From assembly GCA_030446715.1 (NCBI GenBank), contig JAUJMU010000005.1:267709-331708 (forward strand): 64,000 nt of DNA, written 5' to 3'. Position 1 is the first letter of the stretch. Every line of letters starts with the position of its first letter. A model generated the notes under the pieces. That model was not told the DNA's origin, did not search any database, and saw nothing but the letters and a program-made list of their open reading frames with translations. Origin of the DNA: Cytophagales bacterium. Lineage in GTDB: Bacteria > Bacteroidota > Bacteroidia > Cytophagales > 172606-1. Positions 44,915 through 53,139 of this stretch are shown here, piece by piece. The position numbers were made by a program, and so were the translations under genes.

Positions 44915-47300
44915 ATGTTTGTAATAAAAAGAGACGGCAGACGCGAATCAGTCAAATTTGACAAGATCACCGCCCGCATTGAGCGGCTCAGCTACGGCCT
45001 GGACGTGAACTACGTGCAGCCGGTAGATGTCGCCAAAAAAGTAATCACCGGCATCTATGACGGCGTTACCACCGTAGAACTGGACAACCTCGCGGCAGAG
45101 ACCGCCGCGTCCATGACTACCACGCACCCTGATTACGCCATTCTGGCGGCGCGGATTGCCGTATCTAACCTGCACAAAATCACCAGTAAGTCCTTTTCCA
45201 ATACGATGAAAAGGCTTTACACCTACATTGACCCCAAGACGGGCGAAAACGCGGGCATGATCTCCCGGGAAGTGTACGAAGTGGTGCGCAACAACGCCGC
45301 GCAGCTCGACTCGGTCATCATTTACGACCGCGACTTCGGCTATGATTACTTCGGCTTCAAAACCCTCGAAAAATCATACCTGCTCCGCGTAGACGGCAAG
45401 GTGGTGGAGCGGCCCCAGCACCTGCTGATGCGGGTAGCCGTAGGCCTCCACCTCGACGATATGGAGAAGGTAATCGAAACCTATAACCTGTTGTCGGAGC
45501 GGTGGTTTACCCACGCCACGCCCACGTTGTTCAACGCTGGTACGCCCAAGCCGCAGCTTTCGAGCTGCTTCCTGGTGCAGATGCAGGACGACAGCATTGA
45601 AGGCATCTACAACACGCTGAAGCAGTGCGCCCTGATCTCGCAATCCGCCGGCGGCATTGGCCTCAGCATTCACAATGTGCGGGCTACCGGTTCGTATATC
45701 AAAGGCACCAACGGTACTTCCAACGGGATTATCCCGATGCTGAAAGTGTTCAACGACACGGCCCGCTACGTTGACCAGGGCGGCGGCAAACGGAAAGGCG
45801 CTTTTGCCGTGTACCTGGAGCCCTGGCACGCCGACGTGTTTGAATTCCTGCAACTGAAAAAGAACCACGGCAAGGAAGAACTCCGGGCCCGTGACCTGTT
45901 CTACGCCATGTGGGTGCCCGACCTGTTCATGAAGCGGGTGGAAGAAAACAGCACCTGGTCGCTGATGTGCCCCAATGAATGCCCCGGTCTGGCCGACAGC
46001 TACGGTGATGATTTCGAAAAACTGTACGAAAAATACGAACCCGGGCCCGCAAGACGGTGAAGGCACAGGAACTGTGGTTCGAGATTCTCGAAGCCCAGAC
46101 CGAAACCGGCACGCCGTACATGCTCTTCAAGGACCACGCCAACCGCAAGTCCAACCAGAAGCACCTGGGCACGATCAAGTCGTCGAACCTCTGCACGGAG
46201 ATTATCGAGTACACGGCCAACGACGAAGTGGCCGTGTGTAACCTCGCCTCCATTGCCCTGCCCAAGTTTGTAGTTGACGGCAAGTTCGACCACCAGAAGC
46301 TGTACGAGGTAACGAAGGTAGTCACCCGGAACCTCAACAAGATCATTGACATCAACTTCTACCCCGTTCCGGAGGCGCGCAATTCCAACATGCGTCACCG
46401 CCCGATCGGCATCGGTATTCAGGGCCTGGCGGATACGTTCATCATGCTGCGGATGCCGTTTGAATCCGACGAAGCACAGGGCCTGAACCGCGATATCTTC
46501 GAAACGATCTACTACGCCTCCATGTCGGCTTCCGTAGAGCTGGCTGTGGAACAGGGCGCGTACGAAACCTTCAAGGGTTCGCCGCTCTCCAAGGGCATCT
46601 TCCAGTTCGACATGTGGAACGTGCAGCCCAACTCCGGCCGCTGGGACTGGAATGCACTGCGCAAGGAAGTGATCAAGAACGGAGCCCGTAACTCGCTGCT
46701 GCTGGCCCCATGCCGACAGCCTCTACGTCGCAGATACTGGGCAACAATGAGTGTTTTGAGCCGTACACCTCCAACATCTACACCCGCCGCGTGCTGAGTG
46801 GCGAGTTTGTGGTGGTGAACAAGCACCTGCTCAAGGACCTTGTGCGCCTGAACCTGTGGAACGAACGGATGAAGGACCGGATCATCACCTCCAATGGTTC
46901 CGTGCAGAGCATCCCGGAAATTCCGGCCCACATCAAAGACCTGTACAAGACCGTGTGGGAGATCAAGCAGAAGACGATCATTGACATGGCCGCTGACCGC
47001 GGGGCATTCATCTGCCAGAGCCAGAGTCTGAACATCCACATTCAGGACCCCAACTTCGGCAAGCTGACCTCCATGCACTTCTACGCCTGGAAGAAAGGTC
47101 TGAAGACGGGCATGTACTACCTGCGCACCAAGGCCGCCGCCGACGCCGTGAAGTTTACGGTACAGAAGCAGGCCGAAGTAGCTCTGGAACCGGTAGTGAC
47201 CAAGGCCAACCCGCAGATGGTAGGCGCCTACGAGCAGAAGCTGAATGATCTGAGCTGCTCCCTCGACAACCCCGAGGGGCTGCGGGCTTGCAGCAGCTAG
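44915..47300 (+). CDS. nrdA: Ribonucleotide reductase class I, alpha subunit (two frameshifts)
   Basis: The catalytic subunit, about 795 residues. An ATP-cone opens the protein ([20 protein letters not shown]). The active-site region is visible: [40 protein letters not shown], and [10 protein letters not shown] missing A at about 46038 moves the frame before [16 protein letters not shown]; a missing C at 46706-46709 moves it again before [19 protein letters not shown]. The last part has [15 protein letters not shown] and ends [10 protein letters not shown]...ACSS, keeping redox cysteines. Three open segments (to 46060, 46057-46797, 46710-47300) are thus one gene. Errors in short homopolymers are the likely cause. 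Confidence 0.94.
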
Positions 47301-47324
47301 GATTTTATTTGATTGAACCCCTGC

Positions 47325-47358
47325 AAAAAGCGTAGTCTGTCTCGGGCTGCGCTTTTTT
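47325..47358 (+). terminator. Terminator after nrdA
   Basis: AAAAAGCGTAG pairs with CTGCGCTTTTTT (one G-T pair), loop about 11 nt, 24 nt after the nrdA stop codon. Confidence 0.8.
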
Positions 47359-47400
47359 GTTTTCGCTGCGGCAAGCTGTCATAGTACCAATTGATGTTCT

Positions 47401-47432
47401 GATAGCACGAGGCAGAACATTGGGCTATCGGA
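47401..47432 (+). repeat. Palindrome family C unit (left edge of accessory island)
   Basis: GATAGCACGAGGCAGAACAT... ending GGGCTATCGGA. It is a diverged relative of the C units at 50807-50836 and 51925-51956 (AGCACGAAGCACAGCTTCGC...CTATCGGA). It sits between the nrdA terminator and the first island gene. Confidence 0.55.
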
Positions 47433-47522
47433 GTGTTCATTTAGGATTCTTTATTTTTATTTGGATTAATGGATGAAAATATGTTTTTTATATGCTAAAG
47501 ATAAATTTATAGCAATAAAAAT

Positions 47523-48578
47523 ATGGAAGGCAACATCTTAAAAAAGACTTTTTCCGAAATAGATTTAGCAGACCCTTTTTTTGACACTTTAAAAGCAGAT
47601 TATAAAGAATTTGAAATATGGTACAGTAAGAAGGCAAAAGAAAGGGCAACAGCCTATATTTTAAAAGATGTAGCAGGGCTACAGGCGTTTTTGTACCTTA
47701 AAACTGAAGAAGGAGCAGTGACCGATGTCATGCCACCTTTACCTGCTGCAAAGCGGGTTAAGGTGGGAACTTTTAAAGTTAATCCACATGGAACCCGTCT
47801 TGGAGAGAGGTTTATAAAAAGAATCTTTGACTACTCGGTAGTGAATGAGGTTAATGAGATGTACGTTACTGTATTTAGCAAGCATACAGCCTTACTAAAG
47901 CTTTTTCAGCGATATGGGTTTACTAAAATAGCAGAGAAAACCACAATTAACGGTACTGAAAACGTCTTGCTTAAAAATCTCAGGGAAGTAAAGAGAGACA
48001 TCTTATTGGATTATCCTCTGATAAACCCGAAAAACACCCGTAAGTTTTTACTTGCTATATATCCGGAATATCATACAAAGCTTTTCCCTGACAGCATCTT
48101 AGATAATGAATCTTTTGATATTATTGAGGATGTTTCTCATACTAACAGTATTCATAAAGTCTATATTTGCGGCGTTAATATTAGCGCCCTTAGAAAAGGC
48201 GATGTGCTAATCATATATAGGACTAGCGACAACAAAGGTCCTGCGCGATTTAGGTCCGTTGTTACATCCGTCTGTGTGGTAGAAGAGGTTCGGCAAAAAA
48301 ATAGTTTTCCTTCGTTGGATGAATACATATCATATTGTGAAAGTTACAGTGTCTTTAAGAGAAGTGAATTAACAAACTGGTACAACAACAACAAGTACCC
48401 GTACATTTTACGAATGACTTATAACGCAGCCTTCCGCAAACGAATAACCCGCGGCATTTTACTTGATGACATCAACCTTTCTGCTGAACAATACTGGGGT
48501 TTCTTTCAACTTACGGACCAACAATTTGAACAGATCACTCATTTAGGAAAAATTCATGAAAGTCTTATTATCAATTAA
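47523..48578 (+). CDS. GNAT acetyltransferase fused to a PUA/EVE-like domain
   Basis: A two-domain protein of 351 residues. The N-terminal half (to about 155) is a GNAT acyltransferase: the acetyl-CoA loop is PHGTRLGERFIKRIF (88-102) and the last strand is LLKLFQRYGFTKIAEKT. The C-terminal half (about 165-351) has LLAIYPEYHTKLFPDSIL, HKVYICGVNISALRKGDVLI, YRTSDNKGPARFRSVVTSVC and EQYWGFFQLTDQQFEQI, a PUA-superfamily fold of the kind that reads modified nucleic acid or tRNA. It overlaps the next gene by 23 bp. AT-rich codon use unlike nrdA. Target unknown; RNA or aminoacyl-tRNA acetylation is an inference. Confidence 0.8.
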   Translation: MEGNILKKTFSEIDLADPFFDTLKADYKEFEIWYSKKAKERATAYILKDVAGLQAFLYLKTEEGAVTDVMPPLPAAKRVKVGTFKVNPHGTRLGERFIKRIFDYSVVNEVNEMYVTVFSKHTALLKLFQRYGFTKIAEKTTINGTENVLLKNLREVKRDILLDYPLINPKNTRKFLLAIYPEYHTKLFPDSILDNESFDIIEDVSHTNSIHKVYICGVNISALRKGDVLIIYRTSDNKGPARFRSVVTSVCVVEEVRQKNSFPSLDEYISYCESYSVFKRSELTNWYNNNKYPYILRMTYNAAFRKRITRGILLDDINLSAEQYWGFFQLTDQQFEQITHLGKIHESLIIN

Positions 48579-48930
48579 ACCAGAGTATGTGGAGAAGATA
48601 TTTGATGGAGAGAAAAAATACGAATATCGAAAAGCTATTTTCACCAAACGAGATATAGAATCAATCGTAATCTATGCTACAAAGCCTATTGGCCGGATAG
48701 TTGGTGAATTTAAGATTGCTCAAATTTTACAAGGTTGCCCAGCAACTATTTGGGGGCAGACAAGTGAGCACGCTGGCGTTAAACAATCATTTTACGACGA
48801 ATATTTTAAAAACAGAAAGCAAGCCTTTGCCATTCAAATAAGTGATTTGATACCATACGAAGAGCCTTTCGACCCAAAGGAGATAGATGAGCAGTTTGTC
48901 GCTCCTCAATCATTCAAATATTACCTTTGA
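48556..48930 (+). CDS. ASCH domain protein
   Basis: A single ASCH domain, 124 residues. Recognised from LLSIKPEYVEKIFDGEKKYE, YRKAIF, IVIYATKPIGRIVGEF and the YYDEY-like helix followed by FAIQISDLIPYEEPFDP. ASCH proteins belong to the PUA superfamily; the relative YqfB of E. coli hydrolyses N4-acetylcytidine. Here it overlaps and is presumably co-translated with a GNAT fusion protein, which suggests the two act on the same modified RNA or nucleoside, or form a toxin-antitoxin-like pair. Both are inferences. Confidence 0.85.
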   Translation: MKVLLSIKPEYVEKIFDGEKKYEYRKAIFTKRDIESIVIYATKPIGRIVGEFKIAQILQGCPATIWGQTSEHAGVKQSFYDEYFKNRKQAFAIQISDLIPYEEPFDPKEIDEQFVAPQSFKYYL

Positions 48931-49089
48931 CCTTAGCTGCTACCCATAACTGAGTTAAAGATTGTTGAAGATATTCAAAATGATTTTTCTGAGTTATCTA
49001 AACACCTTCTATTTTGTTTGTGGCCACCTGAACAATATTCTAATAAATTTGTAGTTGCAGAGCTGCTAAAACTTTATTGTAATTTATTC
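48931..49089 (+). other. Open stretch upstream of the SIR2-like gene
   Basis: The SIR2 frame stays open back to a stop at 48934, encoding LPITELKIVEDIQNDFSELS and LLFCLWPPEQYSNKFVVAEL without an ATG; a TTG at 49018 is the only alternative start. The translation looks protein-like and may be the remains of an N-terminal extension or another gene. Confidence 0.4.
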
Positions 49090-50739
49090 ATGGATGATTT
49101 CAAAAAGGAACTGCATAATCATTTAGAAAAATTTGAGACTGTCCCCTTTTTATTTGTCGGCTCAGGCCTGTCAATGCGATACTTGAATTTGGAAACATGG
49201 AATGACTTATTGAAAAATATTTGCAACCATCTACAGCTCCCCAGAGACTATGACTACTACTATGCGGAAGCATCTGGAGATCTTGCTTATGTTGCGAGCT
49301 TGGTGGCTGATGATTTCAAAGAGATTTGGTGGACGCAGGATCGTTTTTATGAGAACAAAATTGCCTTCAGAAATCACATCAAAACTTCAGATTCTCCATT
49401 AAAGATTGAGATTTGTCAATATATCAAAGCCAAGTCACTGAAAATTGCCGAGGCATACACAAATGAAATAGAGAAGTTTAAACAAATCAAACTAGGAGGT
49501 ATAGTAACAACTAATTGGGACACTTTATTAGAAACTTTATTTCAGGACTTTGATACCTATATAGGCCAGGAAAGTCTATTATTTTTTGATAAGATAGCCA
49601 TCGGTGATATTTTCAAAATTCATGGAAGCGTCGAAGACCCGAATTCTTTAGTCCTTACTCGTTCTGACTACCAAGACTTTAATAACAAAAACACTTATTT
49701 GGCTGCAAAGCTGCTCACAATTTTTGTAGAGCAGCCCGTGTTCTTTTTGGGATATTCCATTGATGATAAAAATATTCAGGAGATACTAAAATCGATTGTC
49801 AGTTGTTTGTCAAAAGACAGAATTGAAAAATTAAAAGATAGGCTCATCTTCTGTAAATGGGAACGTGGAATTTCAAAACCTGTTTTTGAAGACTACTCAA
49901 TGTTCATAGGAGGGGCTGTAATACCAATGAAGATTCTAAAGCTAGATTCGTTTATCCCTTTCTTTGAAGTACTAGCCGAAAGAAAAAACAGACTGCCTAT
50001 CCGTATCCTAAGGAATATGCAAAATATGATTTATGACTTTGTCAAATCAAACGATTCAAAGGGAAAAATTTACGTTAGCGACGATTTGAATAAGCTAGAG
50101 GACGAGCATAAAGTGGAGTTCGTATATGGGATTGGACTAAAAGATAAAATACCCGATATAAGATTACCAAACATAGGCTTGAAAGGAATTACATTGCAGG
50201 ATTTGTTGAAGGACGTACTTGAGGATAAAGGATGGAATCATTCAAATATAGCTACTGAAGTGCTTCCCCGAATTACCAACTCAAGTACAAAATACATTCC
50301 ATTTTTTAAGTACCTGCGCCTAGCAAAATGTTTAGATGAAAAAGGGAATTTGGTTAAAGCCAAATTTAGCGATGAGAATTTTATCAATAGAGTGAACGGC
50401 ATTAATCAAACTTCGTTTTTCCCCGGAGAAAACTATTTTAAGAAAAAGAATATCATCAATCAGAAGTACCAATCATTACAAGACCTTATAGAGGATTGTA
50501 GTTTTCTTCATTGTGTCATGTATATTCCATTACTGGAAGGCGACAAAATCGACCTTGATATACTAAACAGTTTTTTGACAAAGTATAACACGCCTGAAAT
50601 TTTCAAAAGTAGTCACAAAAATTGTACTGATTTTCGAAGAATCATATGCTTATATGACTATTTGAAATACAAATTGCAACCATCAGATTCGGTGCAGTTT
50701 TTAGGCACTTTCAATGAAATCGAACTAACTTCTGAGTAG
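49090..50739 (+). CDS. SIR2-like NADase-type protein (candidate defence effector)
   Basis: A 549-residue protein with an N-terminal SIR2-like domain (about 15-300): the NAD loop VPFLFVGSGLSMR (GSG at 24-26), VTTNWDTLLE with Asn142 and Asp144, IFKIHGSVEDP with His178, and FFLGYSIDDKNI (219-229). The C-terminal 250 residues are helical and unrecognised. Sirtuin-like domains of this type act as NAD-depleting effectors in several anti-phage systems. No HerA, TIR, Argonaute or other partner gene is adjacent; the neighbours are the GNAT/ASCH pair and a MazF-like module. The ATG at 49090 is chosen since it begins the domain. AT-rich, probably acquired. Confidence 0.8.
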   Translation: MDDFKKELHNHLEKFETVPFLFVGSGLSMRYLNLETWNDLLKNICNHLQLPRDYDYYYAEASGDLAYVASLVADDFKEIWWTQDRFYENKIAFRNHIKTSDSPLKIEICQYIKAKSLKIAEAYTNEIEKFKQIKLGGIVTTNWDTLLETLFQDFDTYIGQESLLFFDKIAIGDIFKIHGSVEDPNSLVLTRSDYQDFNNKNTYLAAKLLTIFVEQPVFFLGYSIDDKNIQEILKSIVSCLSKDRIEKLKDRLIFCKWERGISKPVFEDYSMFIGGAVIPMKILKLDSFIPFFEVLAERKNRLPIRILRNMQNMIYDFVKSNDSKGKIYVSDDLNKLEDEHKVEFVYGIGLKDKIPDIRLPNIGLKGITLQDLLKDVLEDKGWNHSNIATEVLPRITNSSTKYIPFFKYLRLAKCLDEKGNLVKAKFSDENFINRVNGINQTSFFPGENYFKKKNIINQKYQSLQDLIEDCSFLHCVMYIPLLEGDKIDLDILNSFLTKYNTPEIFKSSHKNCTDFRRIICLYDYLKYKLQPSDSVQFLGTFNEIELTSE

Positions 50740-51240
50740 TGCCTTTACAGGCATCTCTAAAATTAGATTATCCCATGTAATATGGAGTTCTCCTTTGCGC
50801 TCCCCGTTCCGATAGCGCGAAGCTCTGCTTCGTGCTTTCTATTTCCCAACCTCTGGTTGGTTCAAGCTAACCGGTACCTTACCAAACCTCACACAGGATA
50901 AAGCTTTGCTTCTTACTCCCTGTTCCTCAAACCTCAGCTTTAAGTTGGAAGCTTAATTCTTCACTTATAAGCAATCATAATTCAGATCACTTTCCGCCGG
51001 AGGCGGCACGCATGAAAAGCGCGAAGTAAAACTTCGCGCTATCGGAAGGAGACTGGCCGCTGTTGGTAAAGGATCTGCAGCCGTATAACAACACAAGGTT
51101 GGGCACGATGGCGCGAAGTTTTACTTCGTGCTGCTTATCTCCAAACCTCTGGTTTGTATGTACCACACCTTGATAATGCAGGTTGTGCTCAACGCGTCTA
51201 CTCTCAAACCTTCAGTTTAACAACAGAATTAACCATTCCT
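50740..51240. repeat. Dense palindromic repeat block (family C)
   Basis: This holds three C units: 50807-50836 (reverse; TTCCGATAGCGCGAAGCTCT...), 51018-51049 (forward; AGCGCGAAGTAAAACTTCGC...) and 51107-51132 (reverse). Units one and three are each followed by TATTTCCCAACCTCTGGTT / TATCTCCAAACCTCTGGTT, and further on by TCAAACCTCAGCTTTAA / TCAAACCTTCAGTTTAA, so a unit of about 120 bp is repeated directly. Segment 50989-51083 recurs at 51895-51990. No gene here. Confidence 0.75.
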
Positions 51241-51288
51241 GACTGCCACACAGAGATTTTATTCGTATTTTACCCCAAAGCTTGTACC

Positions 51289-51522
51289 ATGAAAGCAATA
51301 GAAACTACCGGTAAAATTGATAAGGAGGGAGTGTTGCATCTGGATGCCCCGCTGGAAATGAAAGACCGTACAGTAAAGGTAATTGTGCTGATTCCGGAAG
51401 AAGTTGAGATAGAGGAGCAGGAATGGCTCGACGCTATTTCCCAAAACTCAGCTTTTGACTTTTTACAGGACGAAAAAGAAGACATTTACTCTCCCAACGA
51501 CGGCAAACCCTTCCATGATTAA
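51289..51522 (+). CDS. Antitoxin of MazF-type module
   Basis: A 77-residue acidic protein. The start at 51289 (MKAIETTGKIDKEGVLHLDA) gives a short beta-rich N-terminus ending VKVIVLIPEE, then an acidic helical tail (IEEQEWLDAISQNSAFDFL, DEKEDIYSPNDGKPF), as in DUF2281-like or AbrB-like antitoxins. It overlaps the toxin start by 8 nt. A longer in-frame ORF from 51154 is rejected because it begins in repeat DNA. Confidence 0.8.
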   Translation: MKAIETTGKIDKEGVLHLDAPLEMKDRTVKVIVLIPEEVEIEEQEWLDAISQNSAFDFLQDEKEDIYSPNDGKPFHD

Positions 51523-51856
51523 ACATAAGATTGTTCTGGTGCCTTTTCCTTTTGATGATTTCAGCGGCACCAAAGTCAGGCCCGCCGTTTGCCTTGCCGA
51601 AGAAATCGGGTACTACCGGCACGTTGTGATTGCCTTCATCAGCAGCCAGATACCTGACCAGCCAGAGCCGACGGATTTATTGATCAAGAAACAAGACAGC
51701 GATTTTTCCCTGACCGGCCTCCACGCAGACTCTCTTATTAAGTTACACCGTATCGTCACAATCCCTGAAAGTTTAATCAAACGACAGTTGGGTCAGCTAC
51801 CGCCCCGGTTAACCACGGAAGTCGACGCGCGGCTGCGAAGTTTGTTTGGTCTCTGA
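51515..51856 (+). CDS. MazF/PemK-family mRNA interferase toxin
   Basis: A 113-residue toxin of the type II MazF/PemK growth-inhibitor family. Recognised by VLVPFPFDDFSGTKVRPAV (the PFPFxD...KxRPAV signature), VVIAFISSQIP, the FSLTGLHADSLIKLHRIVTI segment and the C-terminal helix RLTTEVDARLRSLFG. It should cleave RNA when free of antitoxin. It starts inside the antitoxin stop region (51515) and ends 39 bp before a family C repeat copy. Confidence 0.9.
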   Translation: MIKHKIVLVPFPFDDFSGTKVRPAVCLAEEIGYYRHVVIAFISSQIPDQPEPTDLLIKKQDSDFSLTGLHADSLIKLHRIVTIPESLIKRQLGQLPPRLTTEVDARLRSLFGL

Positions 51857-51894
51857 AAAAAGTTGAGTTCCATTTACCTGTAGCGCTATGCAGC

Positions 51895-51990
51895 CACTCT
51901 CCGCCGGAGACGAAGCGCATGAACAGCACGAAGCACAGCTTCGCGCTATCGGAAGGAGACCGGCCGCTGATGGCAAAGGAGTCGCTACAG
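51895..51990. repeat. Palindrome family C, distal copy
   Basis: About 95 bp matching 50989-51083: TCCGCCGGAG..., GCATGAA, the C unit at 51925-51956, then GGAAGGAGACCGGCCGCTGATG. Same orientation as the earlier copy, so the MazF module lies between direct repeats. Its far edge touches the amidohydrolase remnant. Confidence 0.8.
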
Positions 51991-52176
51991 CAATCCGCAC
52001 GATCCGGTTGCCGCGTACGGCTACCGCAGCCGCCTAGGGCTGCCGGGGATTGACGGTGTACACACCACCGCCGACGAAAACCAGATCGGCCGGTTCCGGA
52101 CGGGGCGACGGGAAAAAGCGGGCAGAGTGCCAACCAGGGAAAAAGTCACAAACAGGCACACGCGAAATACGCGCAT
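51975..52176 (-). pseudogene. Amidohydrolase gene remnant (5' end only)
   Basis: The minus strand gives a signal peptide (MRVFRVCLFVTFSLVGTLPA, from 52176), then in another frame RPEPADLVFVGGGVYTVNP, RQP, an in-frame TAG (52036-52034) and AAAVAVRGNRIVRI. The order 'ADLVxxxGxVYTVNP ... AVAVRGNRIV' is the opening of YtcJ-like exported amidohydrolases. Everything after about residue 65 is replaced by the family C repeat. The gene is dead. Confidence 0.65.
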
Positions 52177-52299
52177 AGGGAACTTCCCGGAAGAGAGATT
52201 TGGAGAAACTCTCAAAAACTGATTCTCCGGCTGTTTCTCAGAATGCGCTCAGGGAAACTTTACCGCACCGGCTTCCCCATCCCATCGGGCAAGGTTCTG

Positions 52300-52986
52300 C
52301 TACTGCACCAGTTTATTGAACAGGTCGCCGGTCAGCGTAACGCGGGCCGTACTGTCGGCACTGATCCGGATGGAGCCAAAAGCAGCTTTACCGGCTACGA
52401 AGCTGCTCGAATCACTGGCTTGAATAGTTGCCCGGTCCACCCGGTTGGCCGCGCCCATTTGCAGGAGGCCGCCACGTCTGGATACAGCTGATAAAGCACT
52501 GAGGGTAGAGTTTTCGAGCAGCATCCCCGTTTTTACGCCTTCCTGCTGCAAGGTCAGACTGGCCCCCTGCCAGCCGGTGAGTTTGCAGGTAGCGCCGGTG
52601 GAATAAACAGCTGAAAGGGAAGGGGCGGTAATGAACAGGATGGGATTGGTGGCAAAGGCGTCGCCGGCGCGGTAAAAGTAAGGGGTATTGCCGGTTTTAT
52701 ACGATACCTCCAGCGTATCGCCGCGCAGCTGCCATTTTACGTCCTTCTTTCCCCATTCCCGGATGCGGATCTGCGATTCTTTGCCCTGCTGGATCTGGGC
52801 GAGGCCGCTGTAGCTGCCCCGCAGCCGCAGAACTTTAAAGGGCGGCAGATTTTCCAGCACGTAGCCGTAGTACGGGTCCTTGAAATCAATTTTCCCGTAC
52901 TCTGCTTTCAGCACCAGATTAAAACCCGTCAGCGCCAGCCCCGTGACGACGAGAACGGCAATAAGCAATGCATTGCTGGTTTTCAT
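52300..52986 (-). CDS. DUF2807 (GIN domain) membrane-anchored protein
   Basis: A Bacteroidota head-GIN/DUF2807 protein, 228 residues. One N-terminal hydrophobic segment (ALLIAVLVVTGLALTGFNLV) and a right-handed beta-helix-like body with repeated strands (LFITAPSLSAVYSTGATCKL, LTLQQEGVKTGMLLENSTLS, ATIQASDSSSFVAGK, ISADSTARVTLTGDL). It is the last gene of an ABC transporter/GntR operon, in which GIN-domain proteins are often found; function in envelope stress or export is inferred. Confidence 0.82.
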   Translation of the reverse strand: MKTSNALLIAVLVVTGLALTGFNLVLKAEYGKIDFKDPYYGYVLENLPPFKVLRLRGSYSGLAQIQQGKESQIRIREWGKKDVKWQLRGDTLEVSYKTGNTPYFYRAGDAFATNPILFITAPSLSAVYSTGATCKLTGWQGASLTLQQEGVKTGMLLENSTLSALSAVSRRGGLLQMGAANRVDRATIQASDSSSFVAGKAAFGSIRISADSTARVTLTGDLFNKLVQ

Positions 52987-53139
52987 GAAGATAAGTAGCT
53001 GCGCAATTTTAGATTGTGAATTGTGAATTTTAAATTCCCGCCCGTTCGGCAGAATTACTATATAACCAACTGGCTGCTAGTATTTTATGAATTTCCCTGC
53101 GTAATTCAGGACCCCATGACTTCTGCTATTTGTCATCTG

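Noticed and set aside
50740-51240. CRISPR array
   Set aside because: Repeats are palindromic, unequal in spacing and diverged; no regular repeat-spacer pattern and no cas genes anywhere in the window.
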